From assembly GCA_964410485.1 (NCBI GenBank), contig CAYPHJ010000082.1, positions 1 through 21,085 on the forward strand: a stretch of DNA of 21,085 nt, read 5' to 3'. The position numbers and the translations under genes were made by a program. This stretch comes from CAYPHJ01 sp964410485. GTDB taxonomy: Bacteria > Desulfobacterota > Binatia > UBA9968. Below the pieces are notes generated by a model. The model did no database searches and was not told where the DNA came from. It saw nothing but the letters and a program-made list of their open reading frames with translations. This document shows, one piece after another, positions 1 to 8,165 of this stretch (positions are counted from its first letter, which is position 1; each line of letters opens with the position of its first letter).

Positions 1-2
1 CT

Positions 3-479
3 CCGATCGATGTGGCGATGGAGCGTGGCGAACTGACGGGGTCGAGCAGGAGTATTGGCCCTTACGTCGGTCGCGAGCCTTTTTTAACATGGCACAAGAA
101 GGGTTTTGTCCGCCCTATTGCTCAGACCGGCAAAAAAAGGGACCCCCGCGTCGATGCAGCTGTCCCCACTGTTTGGGAAATTGCGAATGAGTTACGGGTT
201 CCAAAGGGTGACCTGCAGTTTATAGAAACTGCTTTTACCGGCTTAGACGAGTGGTTCTGGTTGTATATAGCGCCTCCTGGCATTCCGCCCGAGCGCGTAA
301 AAATCCTCCGCGATGGTTTTCACAAGGCTTTGAATGATCCCCGGTTTCTCGAAGATGGGAAAAAGCTCGGCTTGTTCCCGGACCCAACGGATCCCCTGGA
401 GATACAAAGGATGGCAGCAGAGGTGATGAACGTTGACCGCCAAACCGTTGAACGCGTGAGAAAGCTTTTGGGCAACTGA
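3..479 (+). CDS. TTT-family (Bug/TctC) solute-binding receptor, 3' fragment
   Basis: This is the C-terminal part of a periplasmic carboxylate-binding receptor of the tripartite tricarboxylate transporter type; the gene begins before the window. The frame is open from base 3 and the first residues, PIDVAMERGE, fit the Bug-family segment (usually A-x-ERGE-x-x-G) in the second lobe. The tail, with APPGIPPERVKILRDGFHKA followed by an EDGKKLGL-like stretch, matches the typical end of these proteins, where 'P.GtPp..v..L..a...al.dp.f' recurs. About 158 residues are visible, roughly half the usual 320. The TTT membrane subunits are not in view. The ligand cannot be told from the sequence; aromatic or dicarboxylic acids are known ligands in the family. 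The downstream catabolic genes suggest it feeds them, which is inference. Family call fairly sure. Confidence 0.75.
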   Translation, partial: PIDVAMERGELTGSSRSIGPYVGREPFLTWHKKGFVRPIAQTGKKRDPRVDAAVPTVWEIANELRVPKGDLQFIETAFTGLDEWFWLYIAPPGIPPERVKILRDGFHKALNDPRFLEDGKKLGLFPDPTDPLEIQRMAAEVMNVDRQTVERVRKLLGN

Positions 480-523
480 GATAGTTAAAAATCAGAATAG
501 GCTTTGCGGCGCATTCTGCGCGG

Positions 524-2179
524 TTATTCCTTTTCGCGCCGAAGCAGGTAACTAAGTCCGCCGACACGGTACCAACGGTAGCCATAAGCTTCGATGGCAA
601 GGTGATGAGTGCCGGTCTCATCGGCGGTGCTCTGATCCTTGACCAGGAGGTTGACCAACTTGTCTCCATTGGATACCCCAGGCTTGATGCGCGCCTCGTG
701 CGCCTTTTCATCGAAATTATGCACCACTACAACCGAATTGCCGCGCCAATCGTAGCGCATCGCCAGAATGCTGGGCGATCCCGTTGCCAGAATCTGCCAG
801 TCGCCCCAGCCGATCTCGGGGCATTCTTTCCTGATCCTGATCATGGAGGCGGTCCAGCTTAGCAGCGAGCCGGGATCGCGGCGCTGCGCCTCGACATTTA
901 CTTGATCATAACGATATGGTCCCTTATCGATCACCGGCAACACGAGTTTTCGCGCTGTCGAAAAGCCGGCCTGAGGTTCGTCGGTCCACTGCATCGGCGT
1001 GCGTACGGCATCACGTTCGTTGAGCAAAAGGTCATCGCCCATGCCGAGTTCGTCTCCGTATCGAATGACCGGTGTCCCTGGAAGTGAAAACAAGACGCTG
1101 TAGGCCAATTCGAGTTGACGCTGGTTGCCCAACATCGGAGCCAGACGGCGCCGGATGCCCCGGTGGTAAAGCTGCATTTCCTCTTCAGGACCGAACCTGG
1201 CGAAGACCTGCTCTCGCTGCTCTTCGCTGAGGCGCCCTAGATCCAGTTCGTCGTGATTTCGCAGGAAGTGAGCCCATTGGGCCGTAGGAGGAAGCTTTTT
1301 AGTTGCAAGCAACGCCTTGCAAAGAGGCGCAACCTGAGCTGTGGCGAGCGCATAGAAGAGATGTTGATTGACAAAGAAGTTAAACATCAGGTGAATGGCG
1401 TCCCCTTCTTCTCCGAAATACTTCAAGTTTTCTGCAGGAAGGACGTTCGCCTCTCCTAACAGCACCGCGTCACCGCGCCGCCATTGGAGAAATTTGCGCA
1501 TCTCGGTTAAATATTCGAACTTCATTTCAATTTGTTTTTTGCCCGCGGTGACCGCCTCGATAATGAAAGGGACCGCATCGACGCGAAAGCCCTCGACCCC
1601 GAGCTCGAGCCAATAACCGACAATCCGGCGGATCTCGGCTCGTACCGCAGGGTTCTCCATGTTTAAATCCGGTTGATGCTCATAGAAGCGATGGAAGTAA
1701 TACTCGCGCGCCTGCTTGTCATACGTCCAGGTGGACTTTTGAACTCCAGGAAAGACTAACCCCGATTGCCAGTTGGCGGGTCTCTTCTTGGACCAGATGT
1801 ACCAGTCGCGGTAGGGCGAATGTTTATCTTTGCGCGCGGCCTGAAACCATGGATGCTGATCCGATGTGTGGTTCACGACCAAATCTATGATGACCGCGAT
1901 GCCACGCTTGTTGGCCTGATGCATGAACTCCACAAAGTCACCGCTCGAGCCGTGGCGATGATCGACGCCGTAATAGTCGGAAATATCGTAGCCGTTATCG
2001 CGATTGGGTGTAGGCTGGAACGGCGAGAGCCAGATGGCGCCGATCCCCAGCGATTGCAAATACTCCAGTCGGCGCATTAATCCCTCGAAGTCGCCGACTC
2101 CGTCGCCGTTGGCATCCATGAATGTTTTTAGATCGAGACTATAAATTACCGTGTTCTTGTACCACAGGTCTTCAATCAT
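524..2179 (-). CDS. treS: GH13 trehalose synthase-type alpha-glucanotransferase (TreS-like)
   Basis: 551 residues. The protein starts with DLWYKNTVIYSLDLKTF and follows the trehalose synthase pattern throughout: DANGDGVGDFEGL, IWLSPFQPTPNRDNGYDISDY, VNHTSDQHPWF, HQPDLNMENP, FLRNHDELDL, GIRRRLAPMLGN, FSLPGTPVIRYGDELGMGD and RTPMQW. The GH13 catalytic set is present: nucleophile Asp201 in GFRVDAVP, acid/base Glu243 in LGEAN and Asp310 in NHDE. TreS interconverts maltose and trehalose in the cytoplasm. The ATG ending at 2179 is chosen because GGAG lies about 6 bases before it on the minus strand and homology begins there; an in-frame extension to 2407 would run into the neighbouring gene. No maltokinase, GlgE or branching enzyme is visible, so it stands alone. 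A related GH13 specificity (amylase or glucosidase) is the main alternative. Confidence 0.85.
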   Translation of the reverse strand: MIEDLWYKNTVIYSLDLKTFMDANGDGVGDFEGLMRRLEYLQSLGIGAIWLSPFQPTPNRDNGYDISDYYGVDHRHGSSGDFVEFMHQANKRGIAVIIDLVVNHTSDQHPWFQAARKDKHSPYRDWYIWSKKRPANWQSGLVFPGVQKSTWTYDKQAREYYFHRFYEHQPDLNMENPAVRAEIRRIVGYWLELGVEGFRVDAVPFIIEAVTAGKKQIEMKFEYLTEMRKFLQWRRGDAVLLGEANVLPAENLKYFGEEGDAIHLMFNFFVNQHLFYALATAQVAPLCKALLATKKLPPTAQWAHFLRNHDELDLGRLSEEQREQVFARFGPEEEMQLYHRGIRRRLAPMLGNQRQLELAYSVLFSLPGTPVIRYGDELGMGDDLLLNERDAVRTPMQWTDEPQAGFSTARKLVLPVIDKGPYRYDQVNVEAQRRDPGSLLSWTASMIRIRKECPEIGWGDWQILATGSPSILAMRYDWRGNSVVVVHNFDEKAHEARIKPGVSNGDKLVNLLVKDQSTADETGTHHLAIEAYGYRWYRVGGLSYLLRREKE

Positions 2180-2279
2180 GAGGTGCTCCCCCAACGAGGT
2201 TGTGCCCAATCCCGGGATATTGCGATATTCTCCACGTTGGTTCCGGATGGCCCCGAGGCCTTTGCCTGGCGCGCAGTCT

Positions 2280-2291
2280 TTCTGTACAGAA
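2280..2291. promoter_or_regulatory. 12-bp perfect palindrome in divergent intergenic region
   Basis: TTCTGTACAGAA is an exact palindrome in the 220-bp gap between the divergent treS-like gene and the hydroxyacyl-CoA dehydrogenase gene. Its position suits an operator for a dimeric regulator acting on one or both genes. No convincing -35/-10 pair was found beside it, and no regulator gene lies in the window. The repeat itself is seen directly; the operator role is a guess. Confidence 0.25.
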
Positions 2292-2399
2292 GAATAGCAG
2301 ACGTGCGCTAGTTGAAAAGGTGGAACACTCAAGGTGCTGGATACTAGAGGCATCGTGGTATATGAATCGGGAATGGCCGCTGACCAGACAAAGGCATCC

Positions 2400-3605
2400 A
2401 TGAGCACGGATATGAAGGACGTTGGAGTAGTGGGGGCAGGCGTTATGGGTTTTGATATCGCCTTTCTTTACGCTCTATCAGGCTATTCAACTTTCATCTA
2501 TGATGCTTCAAACACGGTCATGGAGTCGCTTAATCGACGCGTGGAGCAGACCATCGAACGGCTAAAGCGAAGAAACCGAATCAGCGAGAGCGAAGTAACA
2601 AATGTTCGGCAACGATTCGTGAAAGCAGCAGGAATCAAGGACCTGGCCAAGGCAAGTTTCGTCACTGAAGCGGTCTCCGAAGCCCGGGAGGTCAAGCTTG
2701 CCGTCTACAAGGCGCTGGGAGACAGCGGGTTTAGCGGCATCCTGACCACAAATACTTCGTCGTTGACTCGAGCGAGCCTGCTGGCTCATGGAGATTATGA
2801 TCGACGAAACTTCGCCACCACTCATTTTTTCAATCCCGTTCTCTACACGCAAATGGTGGAAGTTGTCAGGGGAGACGTGGACGAGGACGTTTTTCGAAAG
2901 ATCATTTCTTTTCTCGATGCTGTTGGTCGAAAGCCCGTCGAGACGAGAGATGTTTCCGGTTTCGTCTCCAATAGTGTCCTCATGTACTATGCCGTTATGG
3001 CGCTCCATCTCTTGCAACACGGCGCCAAAATCGACGCCATTGATGAGGCGGCGAAGCGCATGGGCCTCCTCCCGCCTTTCATTAGCTTTGACAGCTGGAA
3101 GCCCTCGATCGTGGAAGACGTGACGCGTGTCATGTTCGAGCTTCGCGGCGATGAGTTTTTGAGATCGTCGAAACTACTCTCAAAGCTCGCACAAAATAAT
3201 CCGCTCTTCTACGCTGACCGAAAGCCAAACCCTGTAATCTACGCGATCAGCGGAACGGCAGCCAATATTTCCGAAACGGTCATTGACCTGGCCCTCAAGA
3301 CGACCATTGGTGTGGCCGCGGTTCGGACTGTGGAGCTGGGAGAAAGCCCGAGCACCGTCGATTTCATTTGTGTGGAAGGCCTCAAGATTCCACGGGCTCC
3401 ACTGGCGGAAATTGATCAGCTCGGCTTGGACGCCTTGTTAGAAGCGGTGCGGAAAATCAATGAGCTTATGCCTGCAACGGCGCTGCCGATGCCGGAGCTT
3501 TTAAAGGCCATGAGCAAAAGACGGGAAACTTTTTACAAGGCCGGGACTGTAAATCCATGGGTCGCGTCTTTTACGGAACGACGGGGTTCCCATGCGCGCC
3601 ATTGA
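2400..3605 (+). CDS. 3-hydroxyacyl-CoA dehydrogenase family protein, long form
   Basis: 401 residues. It should oxidise a 3-hydroxyacyl-CoA to the 3-oxoacyl-CoA with NAD+. The N-terminal Rossmann domain opens with VGVVGAGVMG (GxGxxG). Catalytic-type residues are present: Ser in TTNTSSL, His in THFFNPV, and Asn in DVSGFVSNS. A C-terminal helical domain follows. The last 60 residues (around PRAPLAEIDQLGLDALLEAV) resemble a second 3HCDH C-domain, so it is longer than the roughly 280-residue single-domain enzymes. The usual PMGPF motif of the first C-domain reads LLPPFISFD, so the substrate may be unusual. Start 2400 has AAAGG five bases upstream; in-frame ATGs at 2373 and 2334 are alternatives. 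It overlaps the next gene by 14 bases, so the two are probably translationally coupled. Confidence 0.85.
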   Translation: MSTDMKDVGVVGAGVMGFDIAFLYALSGYSTFIYDASNTVMESLNRRVEQTIERLKRRNRISESEVTNVRQRFVKAAGIKDLAKASFVTEAVSEAREVKLAVYKALGDSGFSGILTTNTSSLTRASLLAHGDYDRRNFATTHFFNPVLYTQMVEVVRGDVDEDVFRKIISFLDAVGRKPVETRDVSGFVSNSVLMYYAVMALHLLQHGAKIDAIDEAAKRMGLLPPFISFDSWKPSIVEDVTRVMFELRGDEFLRSSKLLSKLAQNNPLFYADRKPNPVIYAISGTAANISETVIDLALKTTIGVAAVRTVELGESPSTVDFICVEGLKIPRAPLAEIDQLGLDALLEAVRKINELMPATALPMPELLKAMSKRRETFYKAGTVNPWVASFTERRGSHARH

Positions 3606-4425
3606 TGTGCATGTTCATCCGAGCACGCGGGGGCTTGATGGCGATGCCTGCGCTTACTTCAAACGGGATCTGGGCGAGGTTCCCGTAACCGACTCAGGAC
3701 TCGCCGCGGTTTTTACCGGCCAAGAGGTGAAGGCGCTTTTGATCGGCTGGCATCCATCGACAGTAAAAGGAGGCGCGCGCAACAGCAATGAGCATGTGTT
3801 GGATCTGGCGACACGCTACCCCGATGCTTTTGCCGGAGTGCTTGCGTCGCTAGACATGGACCCCGGGCGTACGGCGGTACGGATCAAGGAAGCCAATAGC
3901 CTTCTCAGCAATCCATCCGTGAAAGGATTCAAATTCCATCCGCCGGATCAAAATTTTTATCCGAGCGACAGAAAGTACTATTCGCTGTGGGAGCGACTGG
4001 AGAGCGGGAAAAGACCTGTCATGTTTCATACCGGATTTACTGTTTTGGGCGCCAATCAGGATGGCGGGAAAGGCATTGCACTGGATTGCGGCCGACCGAT
4101 TCACCTCGACACGCTAGCGCGGGATTTTCCGCGAATGAAAATTATTGCCGCCCATCCGGGTTGGCCGTGGCAAGAGGAACTCATCGGTGTGGTGACACAT
4201 AAGAAGAACCTGTATGTGGACACCTCAGGCTATTTAGCCGAGCAGCTGCCGGAGCTTTTTCAACGCGCGATGCGTGGCCGGCTTCAGGACAAGACGTTGT
4301 TCGGCACGGATTTTCCCTATGTCGATCTGGAACAGGCGCTAGAAAGTTTTGATCGGCTGGGTCTGAAAGACACGGTCAAGGAAAAAATCTTGCTTTCAAA
4401 TGCACGCGCCCTTTTCGAATTGTAG
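3592..4425 (+). CDS. Amidohydrolase family protein (ACMSD/COG2159 type)
   Basis: 277 residues with a TIM-barrel amidohydrolase signature: DVHVHP near the N-terminus (His7 and His9, metal ligands), His146 in MFHTGF, His188 in IIAAHPGWPW and Asp240 in LFGTDFPY. This set matches the amidohydrolase-2 group, which includes ACMSD, gamma-resorcylate decarboxylase and related hydrolases or non-oxidative decarboxylases, mostly in aromatic catabolism. Length is near the small end of the family. The ATG lies inside the end of the dehydrogenase gene, with ACGGGG about 5 bases upstream, so it belongs to the same operon. Whether it decarboxylates or hydrolyses cannot be decided from the sequence. It is cytoplasmic; no signal peptide is seen. 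Confidence 0.85.
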   Translation: MRAIDVHVHPSTRGLDGDACAYFKRDLGEVPVTDSGLAAVFTGQEVKALLIGWHPSTVKGGARNSNEHVLDLATRYPDAFAGVLASLDMDPGRTAVRIKEANSLLSNPSVKGFKFHPPDQNFYPSDRKYYSLWERLESGKRPVMFHTGFTVLGANQDGGKGIALDCGRPIHLDTLARDFPRMKIIAAHPGWPWQEELIGVVTHKKNLYVDTSGYLAEQLPELFQRAMRGRLQDKTLFGTDFPYVDLEQALESFDRLGLKDTVKEKILLSNARALFEL

Positions 4426-4499
4426 CGCCTCGATGGACGGAATGCCGCTTTCTCCGGCGGCTCCAACCGACTGTCTCGCCCGAAAGGAGTATGTCAAGG

Positions 4500-6191
4500 A
4501 TGTCTGATAAGGAAAAAATCGCTTCGCAGGCCTACTTGGAAGTTGCGGTGGCACATGGCGTGGATTACGTATTCGGGCTTCCGGGAACCAGCGGCCAGGA
4601 GTTCATCGGCACCATTGCCGACCAGGAACGAGTGCGTTTTATTCTGGCGCTGCACGAGACCTGCGTGGTGTCCATGGCTGATGGCCATGCGCGGATGACC
4701 GGGCGACCCTCGCTGGCGCAGGTCAGCACGCTCCCGGGCACTGCAAATTCGGTTGGCGCGCTTTACGATGCGTTTCGCGATCGCTCGCCTGTGGTGCTTA
4801 CTTCCACGCACGTGGATACACGAATTGCCGGCCGCGACTCTCATACCGAAGGGCGCGACCTAGTCGAACTCACAAAGCAATTTACAAAATGGAGCCACGA
4901 GGTTCACCGCGCGGATAGAATTCCGGAAATGTTACACCGCGCCTTCAAAGTGGCTTCGACTCCGCCCACGGGCCCTGTGTATCTATCGCTGCCGAGCAAT
5001 CTATTGGGTGAGCCGATTACGGTCAACAATCCTGATGTGGAGCGTTCTCGCATAGTCCCGCGCATTGCCGCTGATCCGGAGGCTCTCATCGATGCGGCGC
5101 AACTCCTGGCGGCCGCAAAGAGGCCGTTGATCGTTGCGGGTAGCGGTGTGGCCAAGGCGGGGGCGGTTGAAGAACTCGTCAAATTTGCAGAGATGGTCGT
5201 AGCTCCCGTGGTCATGGAGCCGCGCTATTCCTTTCTGAGCTTTCCTACGAACCACCCCCAGTCTTTTCAGATTCCGGAGCGTCAACCATCCTTCAAATTG
5301 CCGTTTTGGGGCGAGCCGGATGTCATCCTAGCCGTCGGTTGCCGGCTTATCCGGGAATATCGCTATCTCGAAGAACCGGCAATCAAACCCGCGACACGCT
5401 GCATTCATATCGAGGAAGATCCGTGGGAGATAGGTAAAGTTTTCCATGTAGATCTCGGGATCGTAGCAGATGCAAAGAGCGCTCTGGGCGCGCTCCTGGA
5501 GCTCTGGCCGAAGTTCGCCACGGTCGCTAACGGCGCGAGAAGAGCGGAGCGCCTCGATCAAATTAAAAAAGCCAAGGAGCACACTCAATCGGAGCTGGAG
5601 ACTCGAGTACGCCAGGGTTGGGATGTCAGTCCCATCAACGCGGCCCGATTGGTTCGCGCTATGGATAAGCTTTTGGAGCGTGACTTGTTGATCGTCAACG
5701 AGAGTCCGACGAGCAAAGATATTCTCATGGGCAATTTCGGATTCGATCGGGGCCGATCCTATTTTTCCAATTCTTCCGGTGGATACTTGGGCTGGGGCTT
5801 GGGGGCGGCGATCGGCGCTAAGCTGGCTTCACCCAAGCGCCAGGTTGTTGCCTGTCTGGGCGATGGCAGCGCCATGTTTGGCATTCAGGGTCTATGGACG
5901 CTAGCAAAGTATCGCGTCCCGCTCTTAATCATCGTTTTTAACAATCGCGCCTATATGGCGGTGAAGAATCAGTTCCGTGGATCGGAAGACAGAATCCGTA
6001 TCGCCGCGGAAATGGGCGCAGAACTGGTCGGTCCGGATATTAACTTTGCCAGGCTCGCGGAAACGTTCGGCATCTTTGGTCAACGAGTGGAGCAGCCGGA
6101 AGGCATCGAGCCGGCGATCAAAAAGGCACTGGAACAGTCGGGACCGGCTTTGGTGGATGTCGTCATCGCACAGAATCCTCGAAAAGACTGA
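4500..6191 (+). CDS. ThDP-dependent enzyme (acetolactate synthase/benzoylformate decarboxylase-like)
   Basis: 563 residues with the three-domain layout of the pyruvate oxidase/decarboxylase superfamily. The PYR domain has YVFGLPGTSGQEF and catalytic Glu53 in ALHETCVVSMADGHARMTGRP. The middle domain has PLIVAGSGVAKAG. The PP domain carries the ThDP/Mg motif GDGSAMF (454-460) ending in NN at 481-482. Members decarboxylate 2-oxo acids or ligate the resulting aldehyde. There is no small regulatory subunit nearby and the PYR region is unlike biosynthetic IlvB, so a catabolic decarboxylase (benzoylformate- or oxalyl-like) or lyase is more likely, by inference. The second ATG at 4500 is chosen because AGGAG (4485-4489) is 10 bases from it but only 1 base from the ATG at 4491. 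Confidence 0.85.
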   Translation: MSDKEKIASQAYLEVAVAHGVDYVFGLPGTSGQEFIGTIADQERVRFILALHETCVVSMADGHARMTGRPSLAQVSTLPGTANSVGALYDAFRDRSPVVLTSTHVDTRIAGRDSHTEGRDLVELTKQFTKWSHEVHRADRIPEMLHRAFKVASTPPTGPVYLSLPSNLLGEPITVNNPDVERSRIVPRIAADPEALIDAAQLLAAAKRPLIVAGSGVAKAGAVEELVKFAEMVVAPVVMEPRYSFLSFPTNHPQSFQIPERQPSFKLPFWGEPDVILAVGCRLIREYRYLEEPAIKPATRCIHIEEDPWEIGKVFHVDLGIVADAKSALGALLELWPKFATVANGARRAERLDQIKKAKEHTQSELETRVRQGWDVSPINAARLVRAMDKLLERDLLIVNESPTSKDILMGNFGFDRGRSYFSNSSGGYLGWGLGAAIGAKLASPKRQVVACLGDGSAMFGIQGLWTLAKYRVPLLIIVFNNRAYMAVKNQFRGSEDRIRIAAEMGAELVGPDINFARLAETFGIFGQRVEQPEGIEPAIKKALEQSGPALVDVVIAQNPRKD

Positions 6192-6209
6192 ATCCGGCGT
6201 ATCGCTTAT

Positions 6210-6389
6210 GGCTTATGGCATATAGATTCAACCTAGCAGGCTGCTGAAAAACTGTCCGTTCATCCTTCGAGAACCTCAGGGCGAACGGAGAAGAACTTGA
6301 AATGAGTAGGGATTTTCCGTTCATGCTGAGCCTGTCGAAGCATTCCGAATCTTTTTTCAGCAGCCTGCTAGGCCAATAAGCCATACGCC
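6210..6389. repeat. Imperfect outer inverted repeat flanking the MITE-like element
   Basis: GGCTTATGGCATAT (6210-6223) faces ATAAGCCATACGCC (6376-6389), whose reverse complement GGCGTATGGCTTAT agrees at 12 of 14 positions. These arms bracket the inner 141-bp element almost symmetrically. The left side also repeats CTTATGG twice in tandem (from 6204). This may be an older palindromic intergenic unit into which the inner element landed, or the outer part of one larger mobile repeat. Confidence 0.5.
6232..6372. mobile_element. 141-bp MITE-like element with 20-bp perfect terminal inverted repeats
   Basis: The ends are exact inverted copies: cctagcaggctgctgaaaaa at 6232-6251 and its reverse complement at 6353-6372. 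Inside are two opposed copies of a second repeat: 6256-6288 (reverse complement begins CCGTTCGCCCTGAGG) and 6317-6350 (begins CCGTTCATGCTGAGCC), sharing CCGTTC, CTGAG and TCGAAG at the same spacing. There is no coding capacity. The terminal TA inside CTAG at each edge would fit a TA-target transposase of the IS630/Tc1 kind acting in trans, which is inference. It sits between the ThDP enzyme gene and the CMD gene, where the long stem could also stop or modulate read-through. Confidence 0.7.
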
Positions 6390-6414
6390 AAAGGCCAATT
6401 TCAGGAGAGTAAAA

Positions 6415-6789
6415 ATGAAAAGCGACAGCAAGGAAGCGTTCGAAAAAGTTTCGCTCGGGACCGAAAACAGGGCCTACGATATTATCGCACAACTCGATCC
6501 CGAATATTTCGACAAGCTCAAAGGCTTGTATATCGACGGCACCTTCGGGCGAGAAGGCGCTCTGCCGCGACGGACCAGAGAGTTGATTATGGTGGGTATC
6601 TGCTGCGCGCTGCTGCGTCCCAGGGGGATCCGTATTCATGCCGAAAGAGCGTTGACACTGGGGGCATCGCCCCGCGAGATTTTAGAAGCCATCGAGACCG
6701 CAGCCATCCCTGGCGGGATGCCAGGCCTGTGGGCCGGAGTCGAAACACTGCAGGAGCTTCTCAAAGCCAAGGGGATCGAGCTTAAGTAA
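6415..6789 (+). CDS. Carboxymuconolactone decarboxylase (CMD/AhpD-fold) family protein
   Basis: 124 residues, the usual size for a single CMD domain. RRTRELIMVGICCALL followed by IHAERALTLGASPREILEAIE and PGGMPGL is characteristic. Glu56 and His75 occupy the AhpD Glu118 and His137 positions. The AhpD CxxC pair that should sit just before the His is replaced by Pro68/Gly71, so a thiol peroxidase role is unlikely. The lactone decarboxylase branch or a non-enzymatic role is possible. AGGAGA ends about 8 bases before the ATG. It is the first gene after the inverted-repeat element and runs in the same direction as the genes on both sides, likely in the same catabolic unit. Its substrate is unknown. 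Confidence 0.82.
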   Translation: MKSDSKEAFEKVSLGTENRAYDIIAQLDPEYFDKLKGLYIDGTFGREGALPRRTRELIMVGICCALLRPRGIRIHAERALTLGASPREILEAIETAAIPGGMPGLWAGVETLQELLKAKGIELK

Positions 6790-6870
6790 AGTGAAAATCG
6801 CCGAAAGCCTTAACCAGCCTTGAATGCTGGTTCCGAGGCGAAGCGATGCAACGATTTGAAGCCGAGAATG

Positions 6871-8082
6871 ATGAGCGATCCACACAATGGCCCCCTCGCC
6901 GGCATACGCGTTCTCGATCTCACGCGTGTTCTCGCCGGGCCCTATTGCACGATGTTTCTGGGTGATCTGGGCGCAGAGGTTGTCAAAGTCGAACAGCCCG
7001 GCGTCGGCGATGACACCCGGGGTTGGGGTCCGCCCTTTGTCGGCGGCCAGAGCGCTTACTTTTTGTGCGTTAATCGAAACAAGAAAAGCATCGCCATCGA
7101 TCTAAAAGCGCCGGAAGGCATTCAGTTGCTGAGGCGGCTGGCGATGACAGCAGACGTTCTGATCGAGAATTTCCGGCCGGGAACTATGGAACGCTTGGGG
7201 CTTGGGGAAGACGCGCTACGCGCCCATAATCCGAAGCTGATTTTTTCCTCGTTATCTGGTTTTGGTTCGGATGGTCCGATGCGAGACTGGCCGGGATACG
7301 ACCTCATCGTTCAGGCCTGGGGAGGGTTGATGAGCATCACTGGCATGCCGGATGGAGAGCCCACAAAGGTAGGCGTGGCTATCATCGATCTCGTCGCCGG
7401 CCTGATGCTAGGAAAGTCAATTGTCGCGGCGCTCTTTGCGCGCGAGAAACTCGGCATTGGACAACGGGTCGAGACGTCACTTTTGGAGGCAGAGGTCGCT
7501 TCTCTTATCAACGTGGGAAGTAATTACCTGATCGAAGGGAAAATTCCCACGCGCTGGGGGAACGCCCACCCGAGCATTGTCCCCTACCAGAGCTTTCAAA
7601 GCGCTGACGGTTATCTCGTCATCGGCGTTGCCAGCGAGGCCATCTGGCGGCGCTTTTGTCAGGCTTTGGGGCGCTCCGAGCTGTGTGATGATGCACGCTT
7701 TGCGAAAAATGCCAATCGCGTTGAGAACCGGATTGAGTTGATTCATATCCTTGCCGAAATTTTCCTTGCCCGTAGCACGAGCGAATGGCTAAAACTCTTA
7801 AACCACGCCGAAGTTCCCTGCGCGCCGGTACAAACCATTGATCAGGTTTTTAGCGCGCCTCAGGTGCTGCAACGCGGCATGCTGGCGGAAGTCCAGCATC
7901 CGACAGCGGGCAAAGTAAAGATGGCCGGTATCCCGGTCAAATTTTCCGCCACCCCCGCTTCGATTAGGCTGCCCCCTCCCGTGCTCGGACAGCACACCGC
8001 CGAGATTTTAGCGAGTTGGTTGGGTTTGCAACCTGGAGAAGTCGAAGACTTTAAACGTAGAGGAATCGTCGAATCGAGGTAG
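6871..8082 (+). CDS. CaiB/BaiF family (class III) CoA-transferase
   Basis: 403 residues, normal for the family. It moves CoA from one acyl-CoA to a free carboxylic acid. Diagnostic stretches are PLAGIRVLDLTRVLAGPYCT, LGDLGAEVVKVEQP, NRNKKSIAIDLK, ENFRPGTMERLGLG and the active-site segment PGYDLIVQAWGG with the conserved Asp at about 144. The C-terminal region has the usual APVQTIDQVF and KMAGIPVKFS segments. The start is uncertain: tandem ATGs at 6868 and 6871 follow a weak CCGAGA, and an in-frame TTG at 6820 would add 17 residues without homology. It likely activates a pathway acid for the MaoC and dehydrogenase steps nearby. The acid cannot be named from sequence. Confidence 0.9.
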   Translation: MSDPHNGPLAGIRVLDLTRVLAGPYCTMFLGDLGAEVVKVEQPGVGDDTRGWGPPFVGGQSAYFLCVNRNKKSIAIDLKAPEGIQLLRRLAMTADVLIENFRPGTMERLGLGEDALRAHNPKLIFSSLSGFGSDGPMRDWPGYDLIVQAWGGLMSITGMPDGEPTKVGVAIIDLVAGLMLGKSIVAALFAREKLGIGQRVETSLLEAEVASLINVGSNYLIEGKIPTRWGNAHPSIVPYQSFQSADGYLVIGVASEAIWRRFCQALGRSELCDDARFAKNANRVENRIELIHILAEIFLARSTSEWLKLLNHAEVPCAPVQTIDQVFSAPQVLQRGMLAEVQHPTAGKVKMAGIPVKFSATPASIRLPPPVLGQHTAEILASWLGLQPGEVEDFKRRGIVESR

Positions 8083-8130
8083 TAAATTTAAAAGCTCACC
8101 TAAATTTCTGATCATTGCAGCTCCTAGATC

Positions 8131-8158
8131 TTGAATTTTTGAACCTTTGACCTTGAAC
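8131..8158 (+). repeat. Short degenerate TTGAA/TTGAC tandem repeat
   Basis: Four TTGA-type hexamers, TTGAAT, TTGAAC, TTGACC and TTGAAC, begin at 8131, 8139, 8147 and 8153. They lie just before the MaoC-like gene, which has no obvious Shine-Dalgarno sequence. They may be low-complexity intergenic drift; any -35-like role is unproven. Confidence 0.35.
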
Positions 8159-8165
8159 TCTAAAC

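Noticed and set aside
509..521. GCGCA-TTC-TGCGC hairpin between the TTT receptor and treS-like genes as a terminator
   Set aside because: Only five base pairs, no adjacent U-tract, and it touches the region just before the treS stop; too weak to call.
2180..2407. N-terminal extension of the treS-like frame by 76 codons
   Set aside because: No GH13 homology, it crosses the divergent intergenic region, and a good Shine-Dalgarno precedes the internal ATG ending at 2179.
6192..6414. CRISPR-like or complete insertion sequence
   Set aside because: There are inverted, not regularly spaced direct, repeats, and no transposase frame in the element.
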